A stretch of 64,000 bases of DNA from Fremontodendron californicum (taxonomy: Eukaryota > Streptophyta > Magnoliopsida > Malvales > Malvaceae), in assembly GCA_030761205.1 (NCBI GenBank), contig JAULJL010000001.1, positions 35,287,145-35,351,144 of the forward strand, in the 5' to 3' direction. A program made the translations under genes and the position numbers. Below the pieces are notes generated by a model. It was not told the origin of the DNA, ran no database searches, and saw only the letters and a list, made by a program, of their open reading frames with translations. Of this stretch, positions 23,138 to 35,034 are shown piece after piece. Numbering within the stretch: position 1 is the first letter of the stretch; each line of letters starts with the position of its first letter.

Positions 23138-23539
23138 CCTTCTTCACCAACGATTGGCTTGATCGTCTCACGTGCAATTGACAAAACTGTTGCATTTTCC
23201 TAAACCCTAATCCACTTTGCGTACGGATGTGAGGAGTAGGCCTTGTTTTATCTCTGTTTGACTGCTTCTCTGTTTTTTTTTTTTTTACTCTCTAGAAACA
23301 GCTAGAATAAAACTTTTATAAATCCTTCTCAATTCTCATGCAGATGCAATACAGCTAATTTTTCACTTTAATTACTTAATAAACCAAATCAAGTGATGTA
23401 TGTGACATTGTTTTTATTATTGTTTTGATAGAAAATTTTTGAGATAGATAAATTATTCAATTTTCTAAATCACAAGAAGAAAAAATGTATCAAATTTGAA
23501 TTTAACATCATTTCAAATCTAATTAAATAAGTTTTACGC

Positions 23540-23803
23540 ATTAAACCATTTTTTTTTAATAAATATAAGATTCTTTATTCTTTATATGTTAACTCGGACG
23601 AAAATTAAATTATTGAACAATCAAAGATCGATTGCTTAAAAAAGTAATATTAACTTAATTAATTAAATTTTACCGATTGAATAATTTTTTTTTTATAAAT
23701 ATAGGATTTATTATTATTTATATTTTAACTCGAACGAAAGTTAAAGTTATTGAACAATCAAAGATGGATTGCATGAAAAAGTAATAGTAACTTAATTAAT
23801 TAG
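23540..23803. repeat. Degenerate 137-bp tandem duplication
   Basis: TTGAACAATCAAAGATNGATTGC recurs at about 23613 and 23750, in units that each begin near an A/T run and end at AACTTAATTAATTA. No gene. Confidence 0.75.
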
Positions 23804-24117
23804 GGACAAAACTCAAAAGTAGAAAATTCAAAATCAAATTCGTCTAAGTGGTTAGCATTACATAAATTTCAATTCACGAAAGCAGACAATTTTTGTAAAT
23901 GTTTGACAAACAAGTTTTGATGTGGATATATTCCAAATGTTGTCACAAATTTCTGGACAACGTATATTTGTCATGTTTCAATTATGATAGCAATAACTAA
24001 TTTGCTTATTTTCAAGCTAATAATAATAATTATAATGACATGAGGGAAGGGTTTTAGAACCAGTCAATACCTGTGAATTCGTGTATGTGTGTTGTAATTT
24101 GTGTTTTTTTTTTTTTT

Positions 24118-24122
24118 ATATT
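24118..24122. other. Target-site duplication ATATT, left copy
   Basis: Precedes the LTR start at 24123; matched by 35969-35973. Confidence 0.85.
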
Positions 24123-24424
24123 TGCAGAATCCATCTCGTCCATCAGACAAGCCCAACAAATTAACTCAATTAGGGCCCAACCAGGTGAGCCCAAGAACTA
24201 CTGATGACAAAGGCCTAAGACACGTGGACGCCTCCCTTTCTCCCAGCAGTTACGTCTCCAGTCACCTCGACGCCCACCTGGGGCAGTGCAAGGCATTAAA
24301 TGCCGCAGCCTGTTGACGACAGACATTAAATGCGGCCGTCTCTTCGGCGAGGCCCCCAAAGGCCGCTCACACCAGATGACCAATCAGAGTCGGGCATGTG
24401 GAACCAACAGGTCGCCCGGCTCTT

Positions 24425-24432
24425 TATATATA
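24425..24432 (+). promoter_or_regulatory. LTR TATA box
   Basis: TATATATA in CTCTTTATATATAGTC, about 35 bp before the (CT)n tract. The same arrangement is at 35736-35743 in the 3' LTR. Confidence 0.65.
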
Positions 24433-24460
24433 GTCGTCCCAAGGACCATTCAAGGTTAAG

Positions 24461-24522
<62 letters not shown>
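24461..24522. repeat. (CT)n microsatellite in the 5' LTR
   Basis: About 30 CT units. The 3' LTR has a shorter, interrupted tract at 35771-35822, so it has changed length since insertion. It lies where the transcript leader would begin. Confidence 0.9.
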
Positions 24523-24523
<1 letters not shown>

Positions 24524-24670
24524 AGACCTCCTTATCCTCCTCTAAATACTGACTTAGGCATCAGAGCGTGTCCCGGAACTCAACCTCCGGTGCCCTTTGA
24601 CGTATTTTCCTTGCTCGCAAGACCTCAGACCACCAAGAGCACCACCTCGACACAAATAGGCATAAACATT

Positions 24671-24688
24671 TGGTGCCGTCTGTGGAAA
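24671..24688 (+). promoter_or_regulatory. Primer-binding site of the Tat element
   Basis: TGGTGCCGTCTGTGGA starts two bases after the 5' LTR. Position and TGG start are as expected for a tRNA 3' end complement; I do not assign the tRNA. Confidence 0.65.
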
Positions 24689-24689
24689 A

Positions 24690-26640
24690 TGACATGCCAT
24701 GTCTTTGCCACCAACCTAACAAAGCACCTCACCTAGAAGCCCAAGTATCATCCCCTCAAACACTAACTCTTTTACACCCCCGGTTACGGGTAGCTTCCAT
24801 TCTCTTTCTCCGCGAACTTTCCTCAATTCGCCGAGACCTAGCACCAGCTATCAAACACCCTACATACCCAACTTCTGGCTCCAACAACCGTATCACCCCC
24901 ATAACTACTACCAAAACTTACTCACAGCTGCCTCCCCGGCATTTTCCATATTCCCGACTCTGACGCAGGATATTCCCCCAACTATCCAACAAACCACTCA
25001 CATAACCCCATCCAATCCCTTAGAAACTCAGCTTAACACTGTGGGATGAACGAGCATTTGCTTTGTTCTCAAAACCGACACCTTACCAGCTGGCCGAGAA
25101 AATACACTAGCCACACTACCACCAAACACTTCTACAGGTCCCCCTCCGATGCTCGATCTCACCATCTAACCACCCAACACCACCTTCCACCCCCAGCGCT
25201 ACCGTATGCCGACCCAACATACCAAATGCTCATGAGCCAGATACAAAACCAAAAAGGCAACAATAACAACTAGGAAGAAAACAATGCCAGCTCGTAATTT
25301 CGAGGCAGCCATCGAACAGCTACAACAGGACGCACAGACAAAGCAAAGAACAGCGCTCCGAGGAACGACCCCAGAATGAGGAAAACCTGCCCGCCAATAA
25401 GGAGGCAGTCGTGGGCACTGTCAAGGCTCAAATGACGGCCTTCAAAAAAGAGGTCCACGGCATGATGAAGGACAAAGTGGAGGAAGTGGAGTAGATGACG
25501 GACAACAACAGTCCCTTGACCCTTAAAATCCGACGAGAACTGGTACCCAAGTCAATAAAGCTTCCAAAAGAAACCTACGATGGCACCAAAAACCCTACGG
25601 ACTACCTCATCCATACAAAAATTACATGGAGCTGATAGAGGCCAGCGACGCCCAGAAGTGCCAGGTATTTCCTATGACACTTAGAGTGCATGCCAAAACT
25701 TGGTACTATTCATTATTGGCAGGATCCATCGACAGCTTCCAGAAGCTCGGAAAAACCTTCATCGCCCATTTTCTCGCCAACAAGGCCACTTTCAAAACCC
25801 CAGTCAGCCTCCTTGCAGTAAGATAGAAGGAAAATGAGACCCTCAGGGAATACATCCGCAGGTTCAACTCTGCCACCATGGAAATCAATGACCTGCACAA
25901 TGATTGGGCCATACAGACGTTCATCTCCGGTGTTCGCCACGAACACCTCCAGTACACTTTGACGGATGAGAAGCCGAAAAAACTCTATAACCTGTATGAA
26001 AAGGCCCAAAGGTATGTCGAAATAGAGAAAATGAAACTGGCATAAGGGCCCAAGGAAAGAACAAACTACCAGAAAGGTCAGGGACGCCCTTCGAAAAATA
26101 AGTAGGGATACCAAGATAATAGGAGGCAGTTGGGGCTCGACTCACATCGCCAAAGGTCCAGGTCGCCTCACAGATCGGCTCGCCAGACTAACGCGGACCA
26201 AACCAAACAGGGTTGCGAGCGAAGAAGGGAAAGAGTCCTATACTCTAAGTTTGAAGAATACACCCCCTCAACGCCTCAAAGGCTTACATCCTAAATACGG
26301 TGGCCCACGAAGGCATCCTAGGAACGCCATACCCCATGAGGGACAACCCAGCTCGCCTTAACTCAAAGGAAAGGTGCCACTATCACAACGATGTGGGGCA
26401 CAATATCGAAGATTGCAGGTCTCTAAAAGATGCAATTGAAACCGCCATCAGGAAAAGGCAGATCAAACAATTTCTGAGAAAGTCAGAGGCCCATCAGGGG
26501 CAGTCAGAGGCTAACACTCAGAGAAACACAGGTAGGACAGAGGGGAAGAAATCGGTACAGGAGGTGATAAACATGATAGTGTGGGCACGGAAGAATGGAC
26601 CACCAATAATTCCAAGAGAAAAGCTTACCTCAAAAGTATA
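24690..26640 (+). pseudogene. Tat gag polyprotein, decayed
   Basis: A Retrotrans_gag domain is recognisable: LPKETYDGTKNPTDYL near 25560-25610, then, after a one-base frameshift near 25617, YMELIEASDAQKCQVFPMTL and WYYSLLAGSIDSF (25626-25826). Beyond a TAG at 25824 the same frame continues KENETLREYIRRFN. The C-terminal part (26300-26640) has the knuckle CHYHNDVGHNIEDC. Stops at 25824, 26043 and 26103 break it. The first 900 bp is Thr/Pro-rich and poorly conserved. Gag would form the particle shell around the element RNA. Confidence 0.85.
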
Positions 26641-26689
26641 ATGGCGATCGATATAACCCCCAAGCGAGCAAAAAAAAATTGAAGACTAG

Positions 26690-27142
26690 ATGATAGGCTT
26701 CACTGATAATGACGTTAACATCTTGGAGGACAATAGGAATGACCCTATTGTTGTGGCGGCCACGATTGGGAACTTCAGAGTAAAAAAGGTCATCATCGAT
26801 AGTGGTAGCGCAGTAGAAGTTATCCAATAGGAAGCTTTCAAGAAGATGGGCATCCCTGAAAAGGACTTGAAGCCAGCAAGCCCAATTTTCGGCTTCGCGA
26901 ATCAGCCAATCACAGTCAAAGGATCAATAACCCTGCCAGTAACAATGGGAGATGGCGACCACACTCTCACCGTCATCTTTGAATTTCTAGTAGTCGACCA
27001 ACCTTCGACCTACAACGCCATCTTTGGAAGGCCAGTGATGAGAAAAGCAAGGATGGTGGCCACCGTCTACTGCCTAACAGTGAAATTCCCAACACCAATG
27101 GGAATTGGTTACATGAAGAAAGATCAGAAAATAACACGGTAA
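26690..27142 (+). pseudogene. Tat aspartic protease region
   Basis: Retroviral-type aspartic protease with IIDSGSAVEV near 26795-26825 (the catalytic Asp-Ser-Gly), followed by a TAG at 26828, then MGIPEKDLKPASPIFGFANQ and a C-terminal FGRPVMRKARMVAT. It would cleave the polyprotein. The stop just after the active site inactivates it. Confidence 0.8.
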
Positions 27143-27469
27143 TACTACGTGCTATCCATACAGATCACCAAGAAAAATCAGGGTGTCGAGTTTAACCTTG
27201 ACATAACAAGATCAAGGGGCAAGCTGAAGAAACTGGGGGCAGCCAATAGAAGTTCAGGTCAACATGATCGACAAAACCATGCTCACCTTAGAAAGCCTGG
27301 ACAACAGGGTAGAGACAAGTCAGTATAAGGCGGAACCCACATAATAGACAAAAGCAACCCCCTTGGATCCAGAAAACTCGTCTAAAACAACCAAGGTCGG
27401 GTCTTCTTTGGGAAGTGAAGAAAGACGGCCTTTAGTGGCCATGCTGCAAGAAAATGCTAACATCTCCGC

Positions 27470-28790
27470 ATGGTCACGACCGACATGCCTGGTATAGATC
27501 CAAGGATAATCACTCATTCCCTGAAGGTGAACTCTACAGCAAAATCGATCAAACAAAGGAAGTGCAAATTCACCCACGAACGAGTCAAGGCGATTAGAGA
27601 AGAAGTTGAGAAATTATTCGTTACTGACTTCATAAAGGAGGTAGCCTACCCAGACTAGCTCGCCAACGTAGTAATAGTAAAAAAGGCTAGTGAGAAATGG
27701 CGAATGTGTGTGGATTTCACGGATTTGAACAAAGCCTGCCCCAAGGACAGATTCCCCCTCCCAGCTATAGATAGCCTGGTAGAATCCTCAGCAGGACACA
27801 AGTATCTGAGTTTTATGGACGTCTTCTCTTACTACAATCAGATCAAAATGAACCCCGACGATCAAGACAAGATGTCATTTGTCAAAGAGGATGGTCTATT
27901 TTGTTACCAAGTGATGCCCTTCGAGGTAAAAAACGCAGGAGCCACCTACCAAAGGCTGGTAAACAGACTCTTCAAGAACCAGATTGGGCAGAGTATGGAA
28001 GTATATGTGGACGACATACTGGTAAGAGCTCCTCGCTGGACCAATACGTCCTCGACCTGGAGGAAGCCTTTGATGTCATCAAAAAGCACAACATGTGATT
28101 GAATCCGGAAAAATATGCATTTGCAGTAGGGGCAGGGAAGTTCCTTGGTTTCATGGTCCCCGACAGAGGAATAGAAGCAAATCCAAAAAAAATTCAGGCA
28201 ATCCTGGGTATGTGCCCACCGAGAAACACCAAAAAGATGCAAAGACTTACCGGCAGAGTGGTCGCCCTTAACAGATTTATCTCCAAACTCGTCGACAAGT
28301 GCCTACCTTTCTTCAAGGTACTCAGGGGAGCCTCTAAGTATCAATGGACGAAGAATTGTCAAAAGGCTTTTGAAGAATTGAAGAAGTACTTGTACTCGTC
28401 GCCCTTGCTCACAAGTCCCTTACCAGGAGATCAACTGTGCATCTACCTAGTAGCCTAAGATGAAACTGTGGCCTCTGTGCTTCTTAAGAAAGAAAAAGCC
28501 CGCCAGACACCAGTTTATCATGTCAGTCGAGCCCTTCAGAATGGAGAAATCAACTATACCCGGCTGAAAAAAACCACATTTGCCTGATAGTGGCGGCCAG
28601 ACGCCTGAGGCAATATTTTTAGGCCCACCCTATCACGGTATTAACAGATCAACCGTTTAAGGAAGTCTTGCAAAAAGTAGACACGGCGGGCAAGATAGCC
28701 AAGTGGAGTGTTGAGTTAAGTGAATTTGGCCTGGAATATAAGCCAAGGAAGGCTATCAAGGCCTAGGTTTTGGCAGACTTTATAGTTGAG
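27470..28790 (+). pseudogene. Tat reverse transcriptase and first RNase H
   Basis: RT motifs in order: KFTHERVKAIREEVEKL, a TAG at 27656 replacing Trp in the YPDWLANVV position, MCVDFTDLNKACPKD, LPAIDSLV, FMDVFSYYNQIKM, VMPFEVKNAGATYQRL, and the catalytic YVDD at 28004-28015. After a frameshift near 28022 it continues DLEEAFDVIKKHNM, TGA (28096), NPEKYAFAV. The RNase H part includes PVYHVSRALQNGE and ARRLRQYF, TAG (28620), AHPITVLTDQPF, then AIKA, TAG (28764), VLADFIVE. The protein would copy the element RNA. It is clearly dead. Confidence 0.88.
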
Positions 28791-28909
28791 TGCTCATTCA
28801 CCAATGCCATCACAGCGCCGGTCCGTTACCCGAAAGAATCACCATCGAACCCCAGTAATGAGGAGGCACCGCCACCACCTCTAGAACCCACCTTAATACA
28901 GAAGCCCCA

Positions 28910-29330
28910 GCAGATGGAGCCTGCCCCAAAGGACACATGGACTCTATTTGTGGATGGATCCCCAGGAAAGAGGGATCAGGGGTTGGAATCCTATTAACTG
29001 ACCTCCAGGGAAGCGAATGACAATACAGGTTATCTTTTGATTTCCCCGTCTCAACAACGCGGTAGAATACGAAGCCCTCCTGGCGGGGCTAGAGTTGGCA
29101 CTTTAACTCGGTACCTCAAGCTATTTGTATCAACCGATTGCAAATTGGTAGCGAAGCAGGTGAATGGGGAATATGAATTAAGGGAGCCCGTCTTAGTAAA
29201 ATATCACAAAAGGGTCATGAACCTGAAACGACATTTCAGTCAGTTGACAATCCAACAGATCGCCAGAGAAGAAAATGTTAGAGCAGACTCCCTGTTCAAG
29301 CTCGCCTCCGCCATCGAAATAAGACAAAGA
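28910..29330 (+). pseudogene. Second (archaeal-type) RNase H of the Tat element
   Basis: DTWTLFVDGSP (catalytic Asp in FVDGS) near 28935, then after frameshifts NAVEYEALLAGLELA-like coding at 29060-29110 (in another frame), TDCKLVAKQVNGEYELREPV and IAREENVRADSLFKLAS. This extra domain after the tether is a hallmark of the Tat group. Stops and shifts near 28990-29110 break it. Confidence 0.8.
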
Positions 29331-29469
29331 GGAAAGATCTTCCTTGAGCACCGCCCCTTACCAAGCCACCGAAAGGGCGAAGAGGTCCTCCAAATAACTG
29401 ATGGACAGAGTTGGTTAACAAGCATTATAGACTTTTTTACAAAAGGGACTTCTCTAGACGACCCCAAAG

Positions 29470-30640
29470 AACAACTCAGATTGAGAAGAAGAGCATCTAG
29501 ATATACAGGGATGGGCGATACCCTGTACAGAAAATCATTCAATGAACCATTACTAAGATATCTAGAGCCAGCAGAGGTTGAATACGTTATCCGAGAGATC
29601 CATGAAGGTGTATGTGGAAACCACATGGGGGGCAGGTCGTTAGCATAGAAAGCACTAAGATAGGGTTTCTACTGGCCGAAAATGAAGAAAAATGCCACAG
29701 AACTGGTAAAAAAGTGTGACATGTGCCAAAAGTTTGCCACTGTTCCAAGACAACCAGCAGAATTGCTGAACCAGTTTTCGAGCCCATGGCCTTTTGCAAT
29801 GTGGGGGATCGATATTCTAGGACCATTCTCCATCACCATAGGGCAAAAAAAGTTTGTAGTTGTCGCCTGCGAGTATTTCACCAAATGGGTAGAAGCAGAG
29901 ATTGTGGCGATCACCATAGAAAGTGTGATTGAGAACTTCGTTTGGAAGTCTGTGGTATGCAGATACTGGGTCCCCAACACCATTGTGGCGGACAATGGGG
30001 CACAGTTCCAAGGGGGCAAGTTGAAGAGATTTTTTGAGAACTTCAAAATCTTACTAACTCAAAGCTCAGTCAAACACCCCGAAACGAATAGACAAGTGGA
30101 GGCGATGAACAAGAAAATCTTCCAAGGCCTTAAAAAGAAGCTTGACGATGCCAAGGGGGCATGGCTGGAAGAAATGCCCAGAATCTTATGGGCCATCAGG
30201 ACCACGTCCCACTCAGGCAAGGGTGAGACTCCTTTCAACCTAATGTAGGGTACAGAGGTTGTAATACCAGCCGAGATCGGTATAAACTCCTTGAGAACGG
30301 CTCACTACGACCCTGCCACCAACGAAGAAGCACTAAGAAGAAATCTGTACCTCCTAGAAGAAATCAGAGAATGGGCATAAGTCAAATAGGCCATCAGATC
30401 ACATCAGGTCACCCATTTCTACAACTCGAAGGTCAAAAGGAGACAGTTCCAAGTCGGCGACCTAGTCCTCATAAGTTGTGAAGCCAACAGACCCGCGGGC
30501 GAATAGGGAAAGATGGCCCCAAACTAGGAAGGCCCTTACAAAGTAACAAAAAAGATTGGCTTTTGAGCCTATGCGTTGGAACGGATAGATGGAAACCTCA
30601 TACCAAGGACCTGAAATATGATCCACCTAAAGAAATATTT
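29470..30640 (+). pseudogene. Tat integrase
   Basis: Zinc-binding HHCC part: REIHEGVCGNHMGGRSLA then CDMCQKFA. Catalytic core: GIDILGPF (first Asp), IVADNGAQF (second Asp) and VEAMNKKI (Glu), so the D,D,E residues remain. Near 30180-30560 lie IRTTSHSGKGETPF, a stop, GTEVVIPAEI, and the C-terminal PNxEGPYKV segment. Stops lie at 29646, 29661, 30246, 30378, 30387, 30504 and 30525. It would insert the cDNA. Confidence 0.88.
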
Positions 30641-30734
30641 TCTGTAAAGTTGTATATAAGTTGTATTTTCTTTCGCAATGATAATAATATGACTTACATT
30701 TTGCAGGAAACATCAAATTCAACACCTAGACCAA

Positions 30735-31370
30735 CCATCCATGCGTTTACTAGCCATAAGACGCCGTGCTATACGCCCAATGGCCTCTAACTGGCCTATC
30801 CATGAGTTCACCATGTGCGCTCGCCATAAGACACTGTGCTACACGTCCAATGGCCTCTAACTGGCCCATCCACGCGTTCACCACGTGCGCTCACCATAAG
30901 ACGCCATGCTACATGCCTAAAGGCCTCTAACTGGCCCATCCCTGCATTCACCACGTGCACTCGCCATAAGACGTCGTGCTACAAGCCCAATGGCCTCTAA
31001 CTGGCCCATCCATGCGTTCACCACGTGAGTTCGCCATGAGACGCCGTGCTACACGCCCAATGGCCTCTAACTGGCCCATTCATGCGTTCACCACGTGCGC
31101 TCGCCATAAGACGCCGTGCTACATGCCCAATGGCCTCTAACTGGCCCATCCATGCGTGTGCAACGTGCGCTCGCCATAAGACATCGTGCTACACACCCAA
31201 TGGCCTCTAATTGGCCCATCCATGCGTTCACCATGTGCGCTCGCCATAAGACGTCATGCTACACGCCCAATGGCCTCTAACTGGCCCATCCATGAGTGCG
31301 CCACGTGCGCTCGCCATAAGATGCCTTGTTACCCACTTAATGGCCTCCAACTGGCCCAACCATGTACATA
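30735..31370. repeat. 70-bp tandem array, nine units
   Basis: TGGCCTCTAACTGGCCCATC recurs at 30781, 30851, 30921, 30991, 31061, 31131, 31201, 31271 and 31341 (first and last bases vary), exact 70-bp steps. Most units contain CACGTG and TCGCCATAAGACGCCGTGCT. It lies between integrase and the opposite-strand gene, where arrays are known in Tat/Ogre elements. No reading frame is supported across it. Confidence 0.95.
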
Positions 31371-32526
31371 GGTAGGGATGCTTGCCAGAAAACACCATGC
31401 CTTGCCCTTCCTATGGCCCCAATCTGTGAAGGCCAATGTCCCTTAAGTCTTCCCAACAAGGAGATGGAAAACGAAAGCCCGAATTCATAAGCCCAAGAGC
31501 TTTCCCTACAACAAATGCTAAATAGCAACAAAAAGAATAGCCCGCTAGCATAAAAAGAACAAGGGCTCACCCAAGAAACAGATGCAACCAAATACATAAA
31601 ATGCAATCAAGACAACTCACCAATAGGAAAAATAAACAACACAAGAAAAATAAACGAACTTCTCAATTTTATTCATAATAAAAGGATATTACAAGTTCCT
31701 AAGATTTATTTACAGGGTCCTCGACTACAGGACCACTACCCCCCAGTTACATTAACCTCCCTACCAATAACAGAGGGATCGTCGATATTATTCCCTTTAG
31801 AGGGATTGACGATGAAAGAATCAACAGCAAGAGCCTCCTCAACAATAGATGGAAGCTGCTCACCCAGGGGAGTTGAGGGCACATGCTCATTTTGGGGCGT
31901 GGCAGGAACAGAAGACGTCGGGACCATGCCAAATTTCTCCTTCAACCTGCGCAGAGAGGCTGCATCAAGGTAGAAAGGATCAAAACCCTCAGGTGGGTCC
32001 TCAATGGCAGCAAAGTCTATGCTCCTACAATCCACAGGCCCACAGACCAGCAGAACACCAGTTAAGGTGGTCGGTCGGTACTGGCCAACCATACCAACCG
32101 CCACTGCGACCACCTCGTCCTATTTCTCCTCCATGGCCTTTTCAAGCTTTTCCTTTTCAGCCCCTACAGCCTTGGCCACTTTGTCAGCAACGACGGCCTC
32201 TCTTTTCTTGTCCGTCTCTAGGAAACTCTGCTTTAGGTTGCTTATCTCTTTCTCTCTGGTAGAAACACGGTCTTCTCCCTTGGTGAACTGACCCCAAACA
32301 ATATTGGTCTGGCATTCAGCCTCCGCCACCTTAGCAACATAGGCTTTCTCTTCGAAGACCAGCTTGTCCTTGACGGCCTTAGCTTCCTTCTCAGCTTCTT
32401 AGCCTTCAGCAGAGCTTCCAATTCTGAAATACGAGCAGCCTTGAGCTGGACGTCCTTCTCTACGTCACGAAGAGGGACGTTCGCCTCTCCAACACGATTA
32501 TATATGGCCAGACTAGTGGCCAAGCC

Positions 32527-32607
32527 CTGGGAAAAAAAGAAGAAAAAACCAAGTCAGCAACGTCGACCAACACCAGCAAATAACATAATTTGCAGCTTAG
32601 GGCTCAC
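32527..32607 (-). other. Predicted intron 2 of the opposite-strand gene
   Basis: Minus strand GTGAGCCC...TTTTTTTCCCAG, 81 nt with a strong polypyrimidine tract. Removal joins ARMVE to GLATSLAIYNRV in frame. Confidence 0.6.
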
Positions 32608-33263
32608 CTCTACCATTCTCGCCATTAGACCACGTTGAGCAGTCAGCATCAAGCAATCCTTGATAACCCTCACCTCTTGGGTCAGAAGATGATTACGAAC
32701 CTAGTTGACACACCCATCCACATTGCCGAGCAAAGAGTCAATGGGCATGCGACCCTGATAGTCAAAATATGAGTTAGACCCTTGGCGCACACTGCGGTAT
32801 ATGCCCCCGCGGGGTGAGGGTGAAGAATGCGCGAAACACACCGCCACATCATCAGGAGTGGAGAAGGCACCATCCCCGCCAGAGATGGCTGGGACGATGG
32901 ATAGAGTCTTGTCACCCTTCACAGGCTCAGTGGCTTTCTTCGACTTTGACAGCACATCAGTCAGGGCATCATCTTTACCCTCTTTCACTGTCTGCTTGGA
33001 AGAGCCAAGGCCCGTCTTTTGCTTGGACGAGCCCAAGCTTGCCTGCGTTATAGACGAAGATAGATCTGTCTTCTGCTTTTTAGGGTCATCGCCAACCTTT
33101 TGCCTCTTCGGATCAGGATCGGCGACCACGTCATTGCTCTTGTGCTTAGCGGCGGGTTGCTTCAAGACAACAGGAGCAGTTTGCTCCTTATTCTAGGTCT
33201 GGCTCTTATTCTTCTTCCTCTCCGCCCTGCGAATCTTCTCAATAATGGCAGAACTCGACATGC

Positions 33264-33334
33264 CTGCACAGAAGAGAACAATCAAGATGAGAGCTCATCA
33301 AAACCCTAAAACAGTGAAGGCAAGCAAGGTATAC
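33264..33334 (-). other. Predicted intron 1 of the opposite-strand gene
   Basis: Minus strand GTATACC...TTCTGTGCAG, 71 nt. Removal joins LP to GMSSSAIIEKIRRAERKK in frame, avoiding the stop that ends the unspliced frame at 33306. Confidence 0.55.
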
Positions 33335-35034
33335 CAGGCAGCCAATAAGTAAAGAACAAATCCGCCACGGTAGAAATACCACACCCAGCACCATCCTCAC
33401 TGTCAAAGCTATCAGAGCTATCACAGCTAATAGAATCCCCCATGTCGAACACCACCTCGTCATCACCATCATCATCCAAAACAATAACCTCAATCGACGG
33501 GCTGCTAGCTTTTAAACTATTGCCATCACTCTCACGTGTACTCGGGGAGGGTAGCAGTTCTATCACAGCGGGAGTAGAGGCAAGAGGGGTTGGCTCAGGA
33601 ACCGAAGGCACCAGGGAAAGCATTTGGCCAGACGCTCCAAGGCCATTACCTTCGTCAGTGTTGCTCTCTCCTGACACTACAACAACAACGGCGGAAGGAT
33701 CGCTTGCCTTAGTCGCTGGAGCGGCGTCCACCTCCTTAGGACCTATCTCACCTCGACGAGATGTGCCCGCTTTCTTGCCTTTCTTCTTAACATGCTCAAT
33801 AAGACCTGTCAAGACCTTCGCCAAATAGTCTATGCCACCCACGGGCCAGGTGTTACCTTTTGGAGGAGGGGCGAGATTGGCGAACTTGGCCGCCACACTA
33901 TTCGGGCTAATATTCTCCAAACAGTGCTTATAGATGAGGGTGTTTGTCACAGTGTCATCCTAGTTGACCCTATTTCCCATGTAGTAGTCAAACGAATCCT
34001 TCTCCAAGTCATTCATGCTCACCACACTTTTTTGTGGATCCTTCGGTGGTTTGCACCACTTCACGGGGAAGCCCCAGTCCTTCTCAAACTTCAGCTCAAC
34101 GATAAAAAAAAGTGACCTTGTAATAGGGTTGTTATTAGGAGCCTTTTCAACAAACACCCTATGGCGGGCACTCAGATAACAATAGCCTCCCTTCTTCAGC
34201 TTCAACTGGTATAAATTATGAAAAGCGACATACAAGGGAACCTCGCCTCTCTTTCGACAGTCAAGGAAGTAGGCCACCATAACAGGCCACGAAGACCCTA
34301 TTAGTTGAGCAGCAACGATCCCATATCCTTCGAGGCAAGTGGAAAAGAAGGGGTTCAAAGGCAGGTGGAAGCCCTCTTTGAACATGTGCTCGAATAAGAT
34401 CTCGTTCCTCCCATCATTCTCTATCTAGCTAGGACGTCGACCTTTGGCGGAGACGTAGAGCTCGTAACGATAATTGGGGATATAAATGCCACGAGTCAGT
34501 AGCAGCGCGCTAACCTCCTTGACGGTCATGGTGTAGGGAATATCATCATTCCACTCTACGCTATCATTGCCAGCAACTCCCCCACTGCCCTCAAGAGACG
34601 TTTGGTCTACCTCCATAGCACCACCACCAACAACTCCAACGCCACCACTCGACCCAACATCACCACCAGCAGCTATCCTAGCTCCCTTATCAATATCACG
34701 GTCAATATCGTCCAACACCTTGTCGATACTCTGATCACTAACATAGGACAAACCCTTCATCCACTCCAACGCGTCGAAACCATCGTTGTCAGTCAACCCC
34801 ATTTCACGACAACCACCAAAGATCACCACAAACACATGCAAAAATCAAAATAAAAAGCAAGGAGAAGCATCGAAAATATCTTGTAGCCTCGAATCGACCT
34901 TGTCGGAGCAACAAAACAGCAAATCGGAGTATGAAGCAAGTAGATTGGAGCAAAACATTCGTCAGGAATCAAAATCAATAGCACTTCGACAACAAAAATC
35001 AAAATGACAGGAGACAAAATCCCTAAGGCATCCT

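Larger units (their letters stand above)
24123..24668 (+). repeat. 5' LTR of the Tat element
   Basis: 546 bp, starting TGCAGAATCC and ending GGCATAAACA. Contains a TATA box at 24425-24432 followed by a (CT)n tract (24461-24522). The first bases differ from the 3' LTR (TGTTGAACCC). Confidence 0.9.
31736..34841 (-). pseudogene. Opposite-strand spliced gene in the Tat element (PF04195-like domain plus coiled coil)
   Basis: Read on the minus strand from MGLTDNDGFDALEWMKGL (an upstream in-frame Met is at 34841). An acidic, Gly/Ser-rich N-terminus is followed at 34385-33960 by MFKEGFHLPLNPFFSTCLEG, YGIVAAQLIGSSW and LYVAFHNLYQLK, which resemble the 'putative gypsy type transposon' domain (Transposase_28, PF04195). 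A long low-complexity region and Lys-rich segments follow, then a helical coiled coil (about 32523-32120, with EKEISNLKQSFLETDKKREA) and an acidic C-terminus. GT-AG introns in frame at 33264-33334 and 32527-32607. Stops at about 33958, 33195 and 32704 and a frameshift near 32395 break it. Antisense genes are known in Tat relatives; the function is not established. Confidence 0.65.

Noticed and set aside
24330..24545. Frame ending in a Ser-Leu run
   Set aside because: Product of the (CT)n tract within the LTR; the 3' LTR does not keep it.
30735..31370. Regularly spaced repeats as a CRISPR array
   Set aside because: Whole 70-bp units are repeated with no variable spacers, within a plant retrotransposon.
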